Shown in pieces: positions 1 to 12,732 of a stretch of DNA of 64,000 nucleotides. The number at the start of each line of letters is the position of its first letter. Positions within the stretch are counted from its first letter, which is position 1. The notes below the pieces were generated by a model, which had not been told where the DNA came from, ran no database searches, and saw only the letters and a list, made by a program, of their open reading frames with translations. Origin of the DNA: Saxidomus purpurata (lineage: Eukaryota > Mollusca > Bivalvia > Venerida > Veneridae); NCBI GenBank assembly GCA_022818135.1, contig JAFMSR010000003.1, positions 10,423,260 to 10,487,259 on the forward strand, in the 5' to 3' direction. A program made the translations under genes and the position numbers.

Positions 1-1750
1 AAATTACCTATCACAATATGAACATAAAAACGGATTTGAAAGCACATCCGTTGCCTGGTGGAGAGAATTATTAAGAAAATCTCTGTAATGCAACATTTAT
101 AGCAGTGTTTTCGGCGGGTTTCCGGTTGTTAGTGACGAATTTGCCAGGGTCAAATTTACAAATTAATGCAGATAAAATGCAGATCCAAGTGCATGGGTTT
201 GGTTGAAATTATTAGTACATGCTATATATGCATTTTCATTGTCAAGTATTGAGATTTAGTGATTTGATGAAAGTGAAACCAGTGACATTGACCTATTGAC
301 CTTGCAGTAGTGACGTAATGGCTGCCAAGTACATACGGCGTCGCGTGTCTGTCTAGAATTAGCCGGGAATGCAAGTGTCATTTTGATAGGGACCCTTAGA
401 GATTTGAAATGTTGATAAAACGGTATGGAATCTTTGTAGCATGGAGCTTGTTTTCTTGATTTACAGTGTTTCAAGAGTCGGAAACAGTGTAGCAGTTGGT
501 TCCATCAGTGTAGAAGAATGGTCAGTGGTAGTGTAAACATTAGCAAAATGGGTATTTTGTCGTCAGATTTCGCGATATTGGAAAACACAGAATGCTGAGC
601 TGGTGGATGAAGGTTTTGGTTTCGGACTGAAATTACTTGCATTTCTTATCGAGTCACACAAGATCATACTAAAAATGTACTACATTTGTTTCAGGTATGT
701 GATTACAGTGTTGTGGTTTTGAAAGTTGCGGAGTTGAGTGTTGTGTGAAAAGCCAAAAAAACCATATACTGCCTCCATAGAAACTTTGTATATCTACGAT
801 AGATCTCGCCTGAAGCACAGGATGATAACTCTACTGTAACGGTATCACTTGGTCGATCAGACAGGGAATGGTAAACGCTGTTTCCGTATAACTAGAAAAC
901 ATACGGATCCTATGATAGTTGAGGGGAAAGTCGTTTCAAGTTGCATTTGTTTCTTAAATTTAGCAGAAATAGCAAATATAAGCCCTTCTTTACCATAAAC
1001 ATTTGAACCTTTATTATATTTTTTCAGACAGAAGTGTATTCAATTTTCAGAGAGATGCTTCGCTCTAGCGTTAAAAGGTAGCCCAACCTAAACAATGATT
1101 CCATGATTTGAAACATATAGATTTTAAAATGTTTTGAGTTATAGAGTTCCATACATGCCATAGAACAGTTCAATAGTGGGTCTTCTTCGAGGTTTGTAGT
1201 AAATATAACAGGTGAACAGGGAAGCTGGTTTGAAGCCCCTAACAACAAGTTGGATTGGACTCATATACTCAAAATTGTGAATGCTTTGATTTTATTTAGT
1301 TGCAACACATCCGACGCAATAAAGTAACTACGTTCGGAAGATATGCTTTGCAGTGTTAAATCATATGCGACAAACCCAGACATGGAAAGACACGTGCAAC
1401 TCCTTACTTCTAAATCTTATTGATTTGCCACCTTTCAAATAAAATTTAAGTGCTTTACATCTAAATGGCTGCAATAAAGAAATAAAGATCTTATAACGAA
1501 GATAAAAGAGGCTTTTAAAACATTTCAAAATTATAATAATTGAACTCTTTCGGGTAGGGGGTAGGGGGGTGAGATTAAAACACGTTTGAATTTAATGCCT
1601 TCTTGACCTAGAGCCAGGTATGTGGGGAACTCCAAAATAAGTCTAGATACGCCCCTATCGCCCACCGACATCCTCTCCCTCCCACTCTCTCCCTCTCTGC
1701 TAAAACGGTGAAATGTGATACTTATTTACATTATACAGTTATAGGTCTGC
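1..1750. other. AT-rich intergenic DNA, nothing recognised
   Basis: Both strands were read. The only open frames are short (about 72-74 codons), carry no recognisable motif and lack splice-like flanks. A pyrimidine-rich stretch lies near 1665-1700. I see no gene, RNA or clear element here. Confidence 0.5.
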
Positions 1751-1754
1751 AATG

Positions 1755-2110
1755 GTGGAGAATCACATGATCAAAATAATCTCTAAACAAAAGTAAATAT
1801 ATAAAAAATCTTACAAAATAATGAAAGCCGTTTAGCTGTAAATATAAAAAACTTATCTTATGACAACATTAACATATTCGAAAACTACTCAGGTCTCAAA
1901 AATCAATTAATTCAGTGTCCTAAAGTGTTCAACAAAATCGGAAGGAGACTATTATTGAGACCTGTGTAGTTCTAGAATACATTAATGTTGCCATATGATA
2001 GGCAACATTTCATATCTAAAGCTCACCAGCTTTGATTACTTTTTTAACATGTGTCATAGATTAACTTTTGTTTAGAGATTAATTTGATCACGTGATTCCC
2101 AATCGTGAAT
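1755..2110. mobile_element. Long-hairpin (foldback) MITE-like element
   Basis: The two halves are imperfect inverted copies of each other. The outer arm 'gaatcacatgatcaaaataa' (from ~1760) is mirrored by a right end reading 'ttaatttgatcacgtgattc' (to ~2100). Inner blocks 'aacattaacatattc' and 'actactcaggtctcaa' are mirrored by 'ttgagacctgtgtagt' and 'gaatacattaatgttgcc'. The whole 350 bp could fold into one hairpin. No coding capacity is visible. A non-autonomous DNA transposon is the most likely identity; the superfamily cannot be assigned because no target duplication is clear. Confidence 0.65.
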
Positions 2111-2339
2111 ACATAGTATAAAATATAAAAATACATGAAAAATGGATATTTCAATACAGCCCGCGAGGAAACAACCGTTTGCCTTGTTTGTTGTACCTGT
2201 ATCGGAAGATCCTTTCCTTAAAAAACTATTTTTAACAGTTGTTTATTCGAATACCAAAAAAAAAAGGTGTATATTGCACAGTCCTGTTATGGAGAATGAA
2301 CGTCGTATTTCATTTACTGTCTGTTCCGTTGTAATTCAA

Positions 2340-3430
2340 ATGCTGATTGGTTATGTCATTTAAATTTGCGACTGTTAAATAAGGTTTCTAACGCACTATC
2401 AACGTAACATCATTTCTGATTGGTTGCGTTGTTTAAATTTGCGACTATTAAATAAGATATATATATATATACTTAAGGACAAAAGTTCGGTTTAGGAACG
2501 TACCGATTAATATACACCTCTCACGAGGGTGGTCGACCCAAAAAGCACGAATACAAAAAAAAAAAGTTCTGCACGTTATAAATAAACTAAAACAAAAGTT
2601 TGTGATTATAAGTGTCATTTACATAAAATTGAAATAAAGGATTCTTTTGTATATAAATCTTTACAGTCACCCTGTTTGTAGCAAATAGTTGCCAAATATT
2701 AATGCGCATAATGTTTTTAAAATCTAACCTACATCTATAATTTCATTACAAAATTTCGGTGCAGAACTCTTGTCCTTAAGTATATATATATATTTGCAAA
2801 TATCAAAATTACAAGACACTTAACCCTATAATATTGTACAGTTCCAAAAACAAGGAATCTATATTTGTCGCATTTCAAAGTAAATTATTTAATGGTCGCA
2901 AACACTTTAAACGGCTCCGGCAAACGTCGTTGACTTGAAAATAAATATGTATGACCTTCAAAAACCGTATATATAGTTGCAAGTATCAAAACTGCTAAAC
3001 AATTAAGCCGCATCAACAAATCATAAACATATAAAGCTAGAAAATAGACCAAGGGTTTCAGTGTCAAAGTTACATTCTTGAGGATAAACGGACATTTTCC
3101 CACAGGACATTATCTTCTTAGCTCAATTTTGCATTATAGGGCTAACTGACTGTAATTTTGATATTGTGGACAGTTTATACGGTTTTAAATGAACGGAAAC
3201 TTTTTAATGGCGACAGCGTTAGTCGGAGCCGTTAAATTGTTTGCGACCATTTAAACCGTATATACGGTCGCAAATGTCGAAATCACTAAATAGTCATCCC
3301 TATTCTAACACACAACGCCGTTACATCGGTAGTGCGTTAGAATTATGGGTTAACTGTTATGTAATTTTGATATTTGCGATTGTATATAATGTATACGGTT
3401 TTTAATGACAACAAATAGTTTTGGTTTAGA
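2340..3430. repeat. Palindrome-rich dispersed repeat family, copy 1
   Basis: Built from variants of 'tttgcgaccgtatatacggt' followed by 'ttttaatggtcgcaaat', which are self-complementary. Related blocks occur at 2345-2395, 2418-2456, 2885-2990, 3150-3290 and 3330-3420. 'gcaaatatcaaaattacaag' near 2797 is mirrored by 'gtaattttgatatttgcga' near 3361, so the element is itself an inverted repeat. A second copy lies at 10045-10345. It is interrupted by the smaller element at 2472-2780. Confidence 0.6.
2472..2780. mobile_element. 309-bp MITE in a TA-rich target, mariner-like
   Basis: The ends are inverted repeats: left CTTAAGGACAAAAGTTC, right complement CTTAAGGACAAGAGTTC. Both ends abut TATATATA runs, as expected for a TA-targeting Tc1/mariner-type element. 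It sits inside the palindromic repeat of 2340-3430 and splits its 'gcgactattaaataag' and 'ttgcaaatatcaaaattac' parts. No transposase is encoded. The superfamily call is inferred from the TA flanks only. Confidence 0.6.
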
Positions 3431-3439
3431 CAAAATTTT

Positions 3440-6400
3440 ATGAGTGGGCCAGTTAAAAAAGGTGTAAGTTTTCAGCTATGTTCAAAAGGATGAAATTGTT
3501 ACCAACATATAATGTTATTTAGGTACAACTTTCACAATAATTGTTTTTAGTGAAAATAAACCAGTGTTGTATGTATTCCATTACATTGGGATGGTCACCT
3601 TAAAGTATTATCTCTATAAAGTATAACTTGTGTCGAGCGGACGACCTTGACAAGTTAAAAAGATGGTCTCTTAGTAAAATGGTATCTAACTAAACATATT
3701 TTCTTCATCAATTACCAAGTTCACATGGTCTTTTGATACATATGGCATCTTGAGCAAGTTTTACGGTATTTGAAATAACGCGTCGATAAATTATCTTTTT
3801 TAAAGACACCGGTGTAGATAAAACAAGGACGAGTAGTAAAATTTTGGGTTACATCGCTTTCTGGAAATTTTCGTCATACAGTAATTAACGCGTACAGGTT
3901 TCAAAATCTTGATGTAGGCAGTGTGCAAGCCGATATTGAATAATTTGACGGTCGATGTCATGTAATATTCATTCTGCCGTTGACGATGAAGTGCGTAAAA
4001 TAAAATGGACAGAGGAGACAGGTAAATACAGATTACACTAATAGCATAAAATATACTTTTCGGCGTAAATCAAGCTTTAATAATTATGTTTTAATAAACA
4101 CAGTTTATTTTTAATTTCCATGAATGCGCATAAATTAGTTTAGAAATTAATTAAAATATACGAGTAGTTTCCTATAAAGTTAATCATAAAAAGTGACAAC
4201 CTAAAAGTTATGTCGTTGTTTACAAAGAAAATTAAGAAAACATTTAAAATAATTCTCGTAGCTTTAAAACTGTGGCCATAGTACATAATAAAGATACTCG
4301 TACGTAGATACAATCAATGAACTTCAATACTACAATGCGGTCGTGTGTGCAAACTGGCTTTAAAGAGAAACATTTTAATCCATAATCTACACATTTTATT
4401 GTTTATATGACGGACTGATTTTTTAACCAACTTACATGTAACACATAATATAAAAAAAAACAATTCAAAACAAGAACTTCTTTTAACTAGAACTATCTTT
4501 AAAAGTTTTCTACGTAATTTTGAGTATATGAACACAATTGATTGCTAGATTTATGGAAAAAAATAATTTAAAAAAATGTACACATGGCCCTTCGGTTACC
4601 GAATGTTTGACCGAATGCTCTACCGACTGAACTAAGCGGCAATTTGTAAAATGTAATTAAATGTGCATCAGGAAAACACCTACTTACTCGAATTATTGAC
4701 TGTGATAAGTTTATACTAATTTATGTCGTGACTTTGTTTTGACAAACTAAAGTTAGAAACGGGGACATGTGGAACCACGTCACCAGTGGACGAGTGCATA
4801 AAACGATTGTAGGCCTACATTCGACTTATCTAGAGCGCCGATAACTGTCACAACATTTAATCCGAGTGCATAAACGAGACGCTAGGTAAGTACGCTACGT
4901 AAGTCAATTAGTAAATCGGGCATGAAAGTCACGACAACAATTGAGTAGGCATTACTATAGCATAGTTAATTTTTATATACATCATCATGGCTTATACCAG
5001 TAAACGTAATAATTATAGGTGTAAGTTTGCTCCGACTTGTCTGTTGGTGACATATGGTTTAACACATCACATTCACATTTTGTAGTTTACTAAAGTTTGG
5101 TTTAGTGTAGTTAATCTTATTGTTGGAATCAAGGTTCATGAGAGTATAAAGCACTTCACATCAGAGATACAATTACTCATTTATAGCTGAACTGATAAGA
5201 TGGTATTGACTATACAAACATACCTCTTAACTGTAGGCATCTATACATGCCTTCGTTAAATTACTTAGACTGGAGATATAACAAACAACTTATTAATAAA
5301 TAAATACACACTTCCTTCGTTAGCACATTGGATGTAAAATTACTTGTTTTACACTGAATATAACAAAATTATATCAATATTCTATCCTTAAATTATTATA
5401 TAGTCGTGCATATCTAAACTGATAAAGGGACTTCAATTCTGTGGATTTTCGTTCAAAGATCCAAACAGTTCACGGTATGACAAATTGTAAGAAATGAAAA
5501 TGGTGAAAATTAATACTCTTTTCTCAATCTAAAAGGTCCCAGCCTATTCCCATAACCAATCATGAGACATCTGTTGTTTCCCGATATACGGATTTCAGGT
5601 GGAATCTTTTATATAAAACACAATTACATGTACATGTAATTGCCTAAATATTCAACAACAACGACATTGCACTACATTTAATAATTCAATGTAACTTTGC
5701 TGTTCATTGTGTAGCTTAAAATTGTCAAAAAGTTGATATTTCTATCTTTTATTCATGTAAACGTCAAATTATTTGATATGCTTATGTTACATAAATTAGG
5801 AGTAAAAGTTTTTATTGTTCGGCTAGTATAAAAACCGATATCGGTCACACCATGCCGGTATTTTCCGGTATCGGGTAAAGTGGATCCATTACGTTACTAT
5901 GACTCGATTTTTATTATTTAAAATTTACAATCACACTTCAGTTTGTTTTTGAATGAAAGTATCACTATGCAGTCACTGACAGTCTATTTTAATCAGAAAT
6001 GACATGTTAGAGCTATAAAGTGACAGGTAGCCAGAGTTGATGCATTTTCCTTTTTTATCAGACTGGTCTACATTTCGAATTATCAGACTGGTCTACAGCA
6101 ATTAACTGACAGGTAGCCAAAGTTAACTAATTGGCTGGTATGCACTGACTTTTCAGTAATCGCGAAAATGTGCGCTGTTTTGTTTACAAACATTTTGACT
6201 GTAAACGATTTTGTGAGGATAGAGACAGGAATAGTACTGTACATTCTGAAAACCACCTTAATGGAAAATCGCGTAGAACATATCATAATATTGCTGCGTT
6301 GACTTTGTTTTAATTTACGCTGAATGTATATAGGGATCTTATATATATTCTAATAAATCCCGATGAATGAAAAAACGGAAAGCGCGTAAAGATTATTGTA

Positions 6401-6900
6401 AAGCTTTTTCATGAATATCTTTGGTCGGAAATGATACACTGAATATGAGTAACAGTTACTAAATTGTAACTACACAAACCAGATAGTCAAGTGTTTGCTT
6501 AACATGAACCTAGAATATAAATCTATTCCGTCTGTGTTATAAAGTCTATAAAGTTTATTTTCATCTCCCATTTCAAAATATTAACATGAAAGCTTTGTTT
6601 CTAGGCCCGCTGTGATACGTAGTATCACAGTTTTTCTTGTTACATTTTTTGTAACGCTTAAATTGCGTCGAAAAATAAACATTTAATAAAAAGTATGTCA
6701 ATAATTACAAATGTATATACTTGTCGTCTTTGTCCATTTTATCCAAGACAGAACTCCGTTGCAACGATCGATAATATAATAACAGTAGGATCTCTTGGAA
6801 ACATGTACGCTTTTTTTCTGTATAACGCAACTTTCTAAAAAACGCTGAACAGTTACAAGCAAAACGGTTATTAGTATATCAATGTGATCTAGAATGCTAA
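3440..6900. other. AT-rich intergenic DNA, few small signals
   Basis: No gene found. Small signals only: a tRNA-like block on the minus strand at 4585-4635, a short duplicated 'cagactggtctaca' at ~6060-6096, and a perfect 9-bp-arm hairpin at 6610-6630 (ctgtgatac, loop gta, gtatcacag). Open frames are under 75 codons with no recognisable motif. Confidence 0.45.
4575..4640 (-). repeat. tRNA-like SINE head, degenerate
   Basis: Read on the minus strand, 'cttagttcagtcggtagagc' matches a tRNA D-arm and A-box. No clear B-box 'ggttcgaatcc' follows, so this is not a working tRNA gene. It resembles the tRNA-like part of the repeat at 23166-23660 and 41410-41885. Confidence 0.4.
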
Positions 6901-7025
6901 ATTTACTTGAGGCGTGTGTCATTTCATACCAATGAGAAGCACACGTATGATCCGACTGCGACGAAAGTCAATCTGACATCTGGGCTACAAATCTATGATA
7001 ATGATCACTTGGGTACTATTATATT

Positions 7026-7026
<1 letters not shown>

Positions 7027-7072
<46 letters not shown>
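7027..7072. repeat. (CT)n microsatellite
   Basis: Uninterrupted CT dinucleotides for about 46 bp, flanked by pyrimidine-rich sequence. Open frames reading as Ser-Leu or Arg-Glu runs on the two strands are artefacts of this repeat. Confidence 0.95.
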
Positions 7073-7075
<3 letters not shown>

Positions 7076-7199
7076 TCCCTCTCTCCATTGCAGTTCTATT
7101 AATAACTAGACAAAGGAAGACAACAAAAAACTGGATTGAACATGTCTGACTCCTATGGAGCCAGACGATTAATTTAAAATCACAAATTAATATCAAAAG

Positions 7200-8100
7200 T
7201 TACTTACTGTTTATAAACAGAAAAAATAATATACTAGATGTATTACATGATGTGACATGAAGTTGAACAAGCCAAAAGTTCTAAATCAGTCCAAGGGTAC
7301 TATTTCCCACAACTGTCTGGGTTAGATAGATACTTCGTTATGCTAAATGTTGCAGGTCCCTAAAGGATGCACCAAAGACAATCATTAAACATTTGACGAG
7401 TGTATGTTTACTACATCAAATTTACTTAATAAAAGACGTGCGTATGTAATGACCGATATTAGAAGTCTGGCATGTGGCATTTATCAGAAAAATGTCGGAA
7501 CTGTATCAGCATTAGAAATCATAGGTTATCACGGACGGGATTCTGTTTTCTTAGGCTTTGTTATGTCTTTTACTATAAAGTCACATTAGCACAATCACAA
7601 GTTACTCTTATTTTACCATGAAATATGTTTTAGCGGCAGAATCGACCGTTAATTCCTAACTATGCTTTTTAAATCTGTAAGTACATTTTAGAAATATAGC
7701 GCAGTATTTTTTCAATGACATTGCAAAAATCATGAAAGGGTTTCTAGCCGCTCTTTTTCGTGAAGAAACGACTTGAATACGAAAGAAAGGCATATGTCAA
7801 TATTGTTTAAGAGTAAATAGAACATGGTTTATTATCCCTATCAGTAAATATAGTTTACTCAATCAGTAAATTTAAAGTGGTCCTGGGATCTTAGATAAGG
7901 ACCAAATAAACAAATACCTTTATGATTTAGCATGTGAAGTCCTTGAACTTGTATTTCAATACATTTTGTTGTGCTAGACCTACCTTATCAAATTACATTG
8001 TAGCCTTATAGAACTTAGCATTAGACAATTAAATTGATAATTAAGAGTGCATGTATAGATAAGGTCTAAGGCCTGTCGATCGTGTTATGCATATACGGAA
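7200..8100. other. AT-rich intergenic DNA, nothing recognised
   Basis: No motif, exon or repeat boundary could be supported on either strand in this stretch. Confidence 0.4.
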
Positions 8101-8164
8101 ACACTGTGACGAATGTTTGAACACAAGAAGATCACCATGACACTGTATCGCTTTCCTTAGTACC

Positions 8165-8660
8165 AGTGAACTAACCTTAGGAAGTCACTTGCTGCTATGG
8201 AAGTCATTGGTTGCTTAAGAGGTCACTGGTCGCTAAAAGTCACCAGCTGCCAAGAGCAGCCAGTGGTTGCTTAGTGAATCACTGATCATTAGGGGAAGTC
8301 AGTGATTACCAAAGACGTCAATTGTTACTATTTGTTAAGAACGTCAATGGTTGCTAAGGAAATCATAGGTAGCAAGAAGATGCTAATTGTTGCTAAGGAA
8401 GTCACTGTTTGCTAGGTGTCTATGTTTTTGTTAATGAAGTAAATGGTTGCAAGGGAAGACACTAGGGGAAGTCACTGGATGCACAGGAGGTACTGGTTGC
8501 TAAGGAAGTGTCACTGGCTACTGTGGAACTTAAGTAACCGAAGTAAGAGGTTGCTAATAAAGTCACTGGTCACTAGCCTATGCCGGTGATTGCTTAGGAA
8601 GTCAGTGTTCCCTAGATAAGTCGCTGGTTGTTTCAGCAACTCATTGGTAGCTATATAGTT
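8165..8660. repeat. Degenerate ~20-bp tandem repeat (GTCACTGGTTGCTAAGGAA type)
   Basis: Many diverged head-to-tail units of the form 'agtcactggttgctaagga' run for about 500 bp, for example near 8180, 8201, 8215, 8335, 8390, 8500 and 8565. Units vary in length and sequence, which indicates an old minisatellite. It is followed directly by a different tandem block. Confidence 0.65.
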
Positions 8661-8689
8661 TATCCTATAATTCTATAACAGCCTTTCAG

Positions 8690-8985
8690 GGAGTGGTCAA
8701 TTTTGACCCCATGGGCATGATGTGAACACACTTAATAGAGGTCTACTAGACAATGTTACATACCAACTATCTTAGTTCTAAGCATCGTGGTCTTGGAAAA
8801 GATTTTTGAAGGTTTTCCTGTGTAAGTCAATGTTTAACAACTGACCCCCGGGTTAAGCCAACATTAACTAGAGGGGTAATTTTTTTAACAAACTTGGTAG
8901 AGGTCCACTAGACAATGTTACATACTAGATATCTAAGCTGTATGTATCGACCAAATGGTTTTTAGTGACCCCCAGGGTGTTGTTA
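8690..8985. repeat. ~175-bp tandem block ('gacccc' dispersed repeat)
   Basis: Two diverged units share 'gaggtctactagacaatgtt' (near 8738) and 'gaggtccactagacaatgtt' (near 8898), each preceded by a 'tgacccc' motif and 'ttaac' spacer. This layout is common as a dispersed repeat in bivalve genomes. That taxonomic remark is from general knowledge. Confidence 0.55.
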
Positions 8986-8999
8986 ATTTTGATATCACA

Positions 9000-9590
9000 A
9001 AATATCTAAAAGTAATCACACATCATGACATAACGGCTATTGACTGTATGTTATAACTTAATTACATTCTAAAAAAGATAAGGAAAGTCACAAAAATATA
9101 TCGAAGGAATTGTCTCACGTCATGAAATGAACAGTTCATACAATAATTGTATCTAATTACATTATATAACCTTCACATATTCATGTAATGATTGTTCACG
9201 CGATAACATAATGGAATTCTAATGAGACATAAAGAAAGTAAGTATCATATTTTACATGAAAGATAGTGTCACACGTCATGAAAGAACGGCTACATGTACA
9301 TATATTGACTGCATGTTTATAACATAGTGATATTCTATTAGACATGAGAAAAGTGTCATATCACATATTGAATGTATAATCACACATCATGATATAACGG
9401 CTACATATGTTGACTGAATGTGGTAACAGAATAAAACTCAAAATAAAATAAAATAAAAAGATATAAGAAAAATGTCAAAATATTTACGGAAAGTAATGTC
9501 GCACTTTATGAAAAAACTTATACATATACATTGTCCATGTAATGATTGTTTGTAATAACATTACACAAACACGCAAATAAGGTAACACTT
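9000..9590. repeat. ~110-bp satellite-like tandem repeat, about five units
   Basis: Each unit contains 'tcacacatcatgacataacg', then 'ttgactgtatgttataac', then 'cattctaa' and 'agtgtca'. Unit starts lie near 9010, 9113, 9270, 9373 and 9498. Related sequence in the opposite orientation occurs at 15175-15360. No coding potential. Confidence 0.65.
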
Positions 9591-9938
9591 TGTGTTCAAA
9601 GGTTATAATGAAAAATCAGATGATGAGCCACTCAAGTTCACAATCAACAGTTGTTCGGGGAAATAGATAAAGCTGGCGTGATTTTTATTATAGTATCAAC
9701 CCTATTTTCAGGGTCAGCAATTTCTTACTAACGAGGCACCTTTTCTGGGCACATTTACCTCCCGAATCCTATTATTTGATACCAGACACTAGGCAGGCGG
9801 GCATACGACACCCATTATTTATCTACCTAGCGGCTCACCAACCGGTCATGTCATGAGGACGGACCCCTGCTGGTATTCGTACCATCGACCTTTCGCCTCC
9901 AAAGCGGATACCTAAATGACCAGACAAAGAGAGAAGGG

Positions 9939-10046
9939 GAGCAGTGGTGTAGAGGTTAAGGTGTCTGCCGCTCAACCCGGTGGTTGCTGGTTCGAGCCCC
10001 ATTGGGGTCACGACTGTACCTCCTCATATGACACCAGTATTGGTTT
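9939..10046 (+). mobile_element. tRNA-headed SINE (short family)
   Basis: 'gtggtgtagaggttaaggtg' (A-box region) and 'ggttcgagcccc' (B-box) at tRNA spacing form a tRNA-like head, followed by a short body ending 'ggtttttccagg'. A related head lies at 31083-31160. It abuts the palindromic repeat at 10045. The lack of a clean cloverleaf and the repeated body argue for a SINE, not a tRNA gene. Confidence 0.6.
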
Positions 10047-10345
10047 TTCCAGGTTGCGACCATTAAAAACCGTATATACAGTCGCAAATATCAAAACAGT
10101 AATTCCTGTAATATATAGTTGCAAAAATCGAACGGCGTTTTAATTAGTTTTAATTATTGCATTTTAACACTTAGTGCACTAAAATATGGTCTAGTTTTTA
10201 GTGATATTGACATTTGCGACCGTTTATACGGTTTTAATGGTCGCAAATAGTTTTAACAGCTCCGGCTTACGCCGTTGCCACTAAAGATATTTGGAACCAT
10301 TAACAACAGCTTATACTGTCACAAATATCAAAATTACAAAACAGT
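10045..10345. repeat. Palindrome-rich dispersed repeat family, copy 2
   Basis: Carries the same 'tgcgaccattaaaaaccgta' and 'cggttttaatggtcgcaaat' modules as 2340-3430, including 'cagctccggcttacgccgtt'. The modules are mirrored across the element, as in copy 1. Confidence 0.6.
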
Positions 10346-10349
10346 TACT

Positions 10350-12720
10350 CCTGTAGTTTTGGCGGGGTCTTTATTTTGGCTATATTTGCGGTCACCATTA
10401 GTTGCGCCAAATCTAAACACCGTAAAAAAAACACCATAGTTAAAAGCCATGGCTAATAATTAAATAATGTTAAAGGTTATCAATTACTTTTAAGCAACAT
10501 TTTATGACAATTTTTTACTTATTGTATATCCTGTTAGAGATTTATTTAATGAACAAAAAGACCCATTACATAGAGTAAGATCCCTATCAGAAATTTACAT
10601 TTTATTAACTTTTATAAAATTTTGTTATTACTCCCGTTTAATATGAAAGTATTTAAAACGTTGAGTATTTCCTTTTTATTTCAATATAATTTCTACTTTT
10701 ACATAGTGCGCACCCAAGATAGGTAAAGGGAGGAAATAAAAAAAATTTCAAACTTGCATTTCGAATGAATTCCATCTAAATATATAAATTTTAATGCAAA
10801 CATTTCACAAATATAGTACAATAGGTCTTATGTATATTTTTCCTTAGGCAAAGTATGTGTATCCTTTTTTTACTTATGATAAAATAACTCTATCTTGGTT
10901 GGGCAACCAGGATAGGGAAATCAAATTTTAAAAATACCTCCAGTGAAAATCTTACTTGAATTAAGCGCTAAGTGAACATAAATAAGTGTAAATGATCAGA
11001 TGTTAAAGTTTCAAACACATCTGTTACATGGCCAAATTCTGATTATACACCTTTAAACTGTAAAACTGCTTATTTAATCAGTCTTTAATGGTACACAAAT
11101 TGGTATAAATTATCCATGGTTAACAGATTTATTTAATTGGTAAGTAAAACGTACTACTCTCCGCTCTATCGACGACTAAATTGGGATATTTATTTCAATA
11201 TCCCTCATTTTTTTCATGTAATCATGGAATAAGAGAAAAAAGGTATTTTTACTTGACTGTAGTTTTAAGCTATTGACTCTCTTTTCTAAAATGTTATCGT
11301 ATCGCTGTCACAAGTGTGGCTAAGTTACTGGACATTTAAACGATACTAACCGTATTGTACAGTTTAAGGGTTGAGTTTTGTACATGTAAAAGTAGCTTTC
11401 CTCAAATAAGTGTTTCATTTATCCGGCTGATGTGGCTTGCGCCGATTTAAGACACTGTCGATTCAAAACTCTTCAAAAAACGCCAATATTTGACATCGCA
11501 GATTTAAAGCCCCATATAGTATACAGCTAATTTTGTCTAAATGGGGATATGATTTACAATTGTAATTATCTCTGTAAAGATTAATATTTCTAATACACAC
11601 TTAGGTGCAGATGTAGTAGGCTTAACTGTATTGCGCAACTTTTTTTCTGTCTTCTGTCTTAATATCTTTTAAATATTGTGACGATGTTTTGACATTGATA
11701 GTCATAAACATTGTTTATCTATATCTAAATAGATCTACTTACATTAAGTCAAAAGAAAAAGGCCGAGCCGCGCTCTTCGTTTTGCAGGCGATAGCAGGTA
11801 TCTCGTTTTTTAATATAAACGAGAACATTTGGCGTGAATCTGACCACCAGAGACACCTAGAGGCGGGTTTTTAGCGTGAACACTTAACACAAAGTATTGC
11901 CGAATTTTCTCTTTGCTCTCGTGATGATAAGCACTATTCTGACTAAATGATTAATGCACGATACTAAAATATAGCCATATATCTCACGTATCTAAATTAA
12001 ACTTCGCGGAGAGATACGGCATTATTTACTCGGAGTAGCTGAAATAGGAAAATAGCTATTTTCGCTGAAAGAGAATTTCTTATACGAAAATATGTTTTTC
12101 GGCTCAGCTGTATTAATTTCGCTTTTGACCAGAATTGTGTAACTTTTCAACCAACAATGAAACGAGAAATTTAATGGATAATACTCAATGAGAAGGTCTT
12201 GTGTTCTCAGTCAGTCTTGAATGGTTTTATAATTTTAGTACATAAATTATTTATAGCTATTATTTACTTGGGACCGTTTAAATTTGTTCCTTATAAATAT
12301 GTGGTACAATAAGTTTGCTCGTCGTAACTCGGGCGTATCTACGATTGAGATACGCTCGCTTCATGTACTCGGCTTACAATTTTTTTGTACGACATGATTA
12401 AATATAGTCTATATAGCATAATGAAGTATAATATATATAGTACTGAAATCTGAACTGCGTGTACAGTTTTGCAAGCATAAGTACGAAGTTGTCCTCGGAT
12501 GACTTTTATCATGACCTACCTACTTCTTGTCTTGTGGAGCAATGGTACTTAGGTGAGCGATAGACAAGAAGGGCCTTCATGACGACCTTGTTTATTTATA
12601 TGGTTATATTTATTCGTAGCTTTTGTAAGAAGACAGATCACATTTACTTCAAATCGAGTTGTACTCTCATTTGCTAAAGGAACCTATATTTGGTGCAAAA
12701 TAGAAGTAAAGATAAGCGAG
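10350..12720. other. AT-rich intergenic DNA, nothing recognised
   Basis: Read on both strands. Only short, motif-free open frames were found. No splice-bounded exon, tRNA box pair or clear terminal inverted repeat could be supported. Confidence 0.4.
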
Positions 12721-12732
12721 TATTCGCTCCTT

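Noticed and set aside
6610..6630. Perfect hairpin ctgtgatac-gta-gtatcacag
   Set aside because: Isolated, no T-run or neighbouring gene; too short to assign a role.
6907..7196. Open frames with Ser-Leu or Arg-Glu repeats
   Set aside because: Artefacts of the (CT)n microsatellite.
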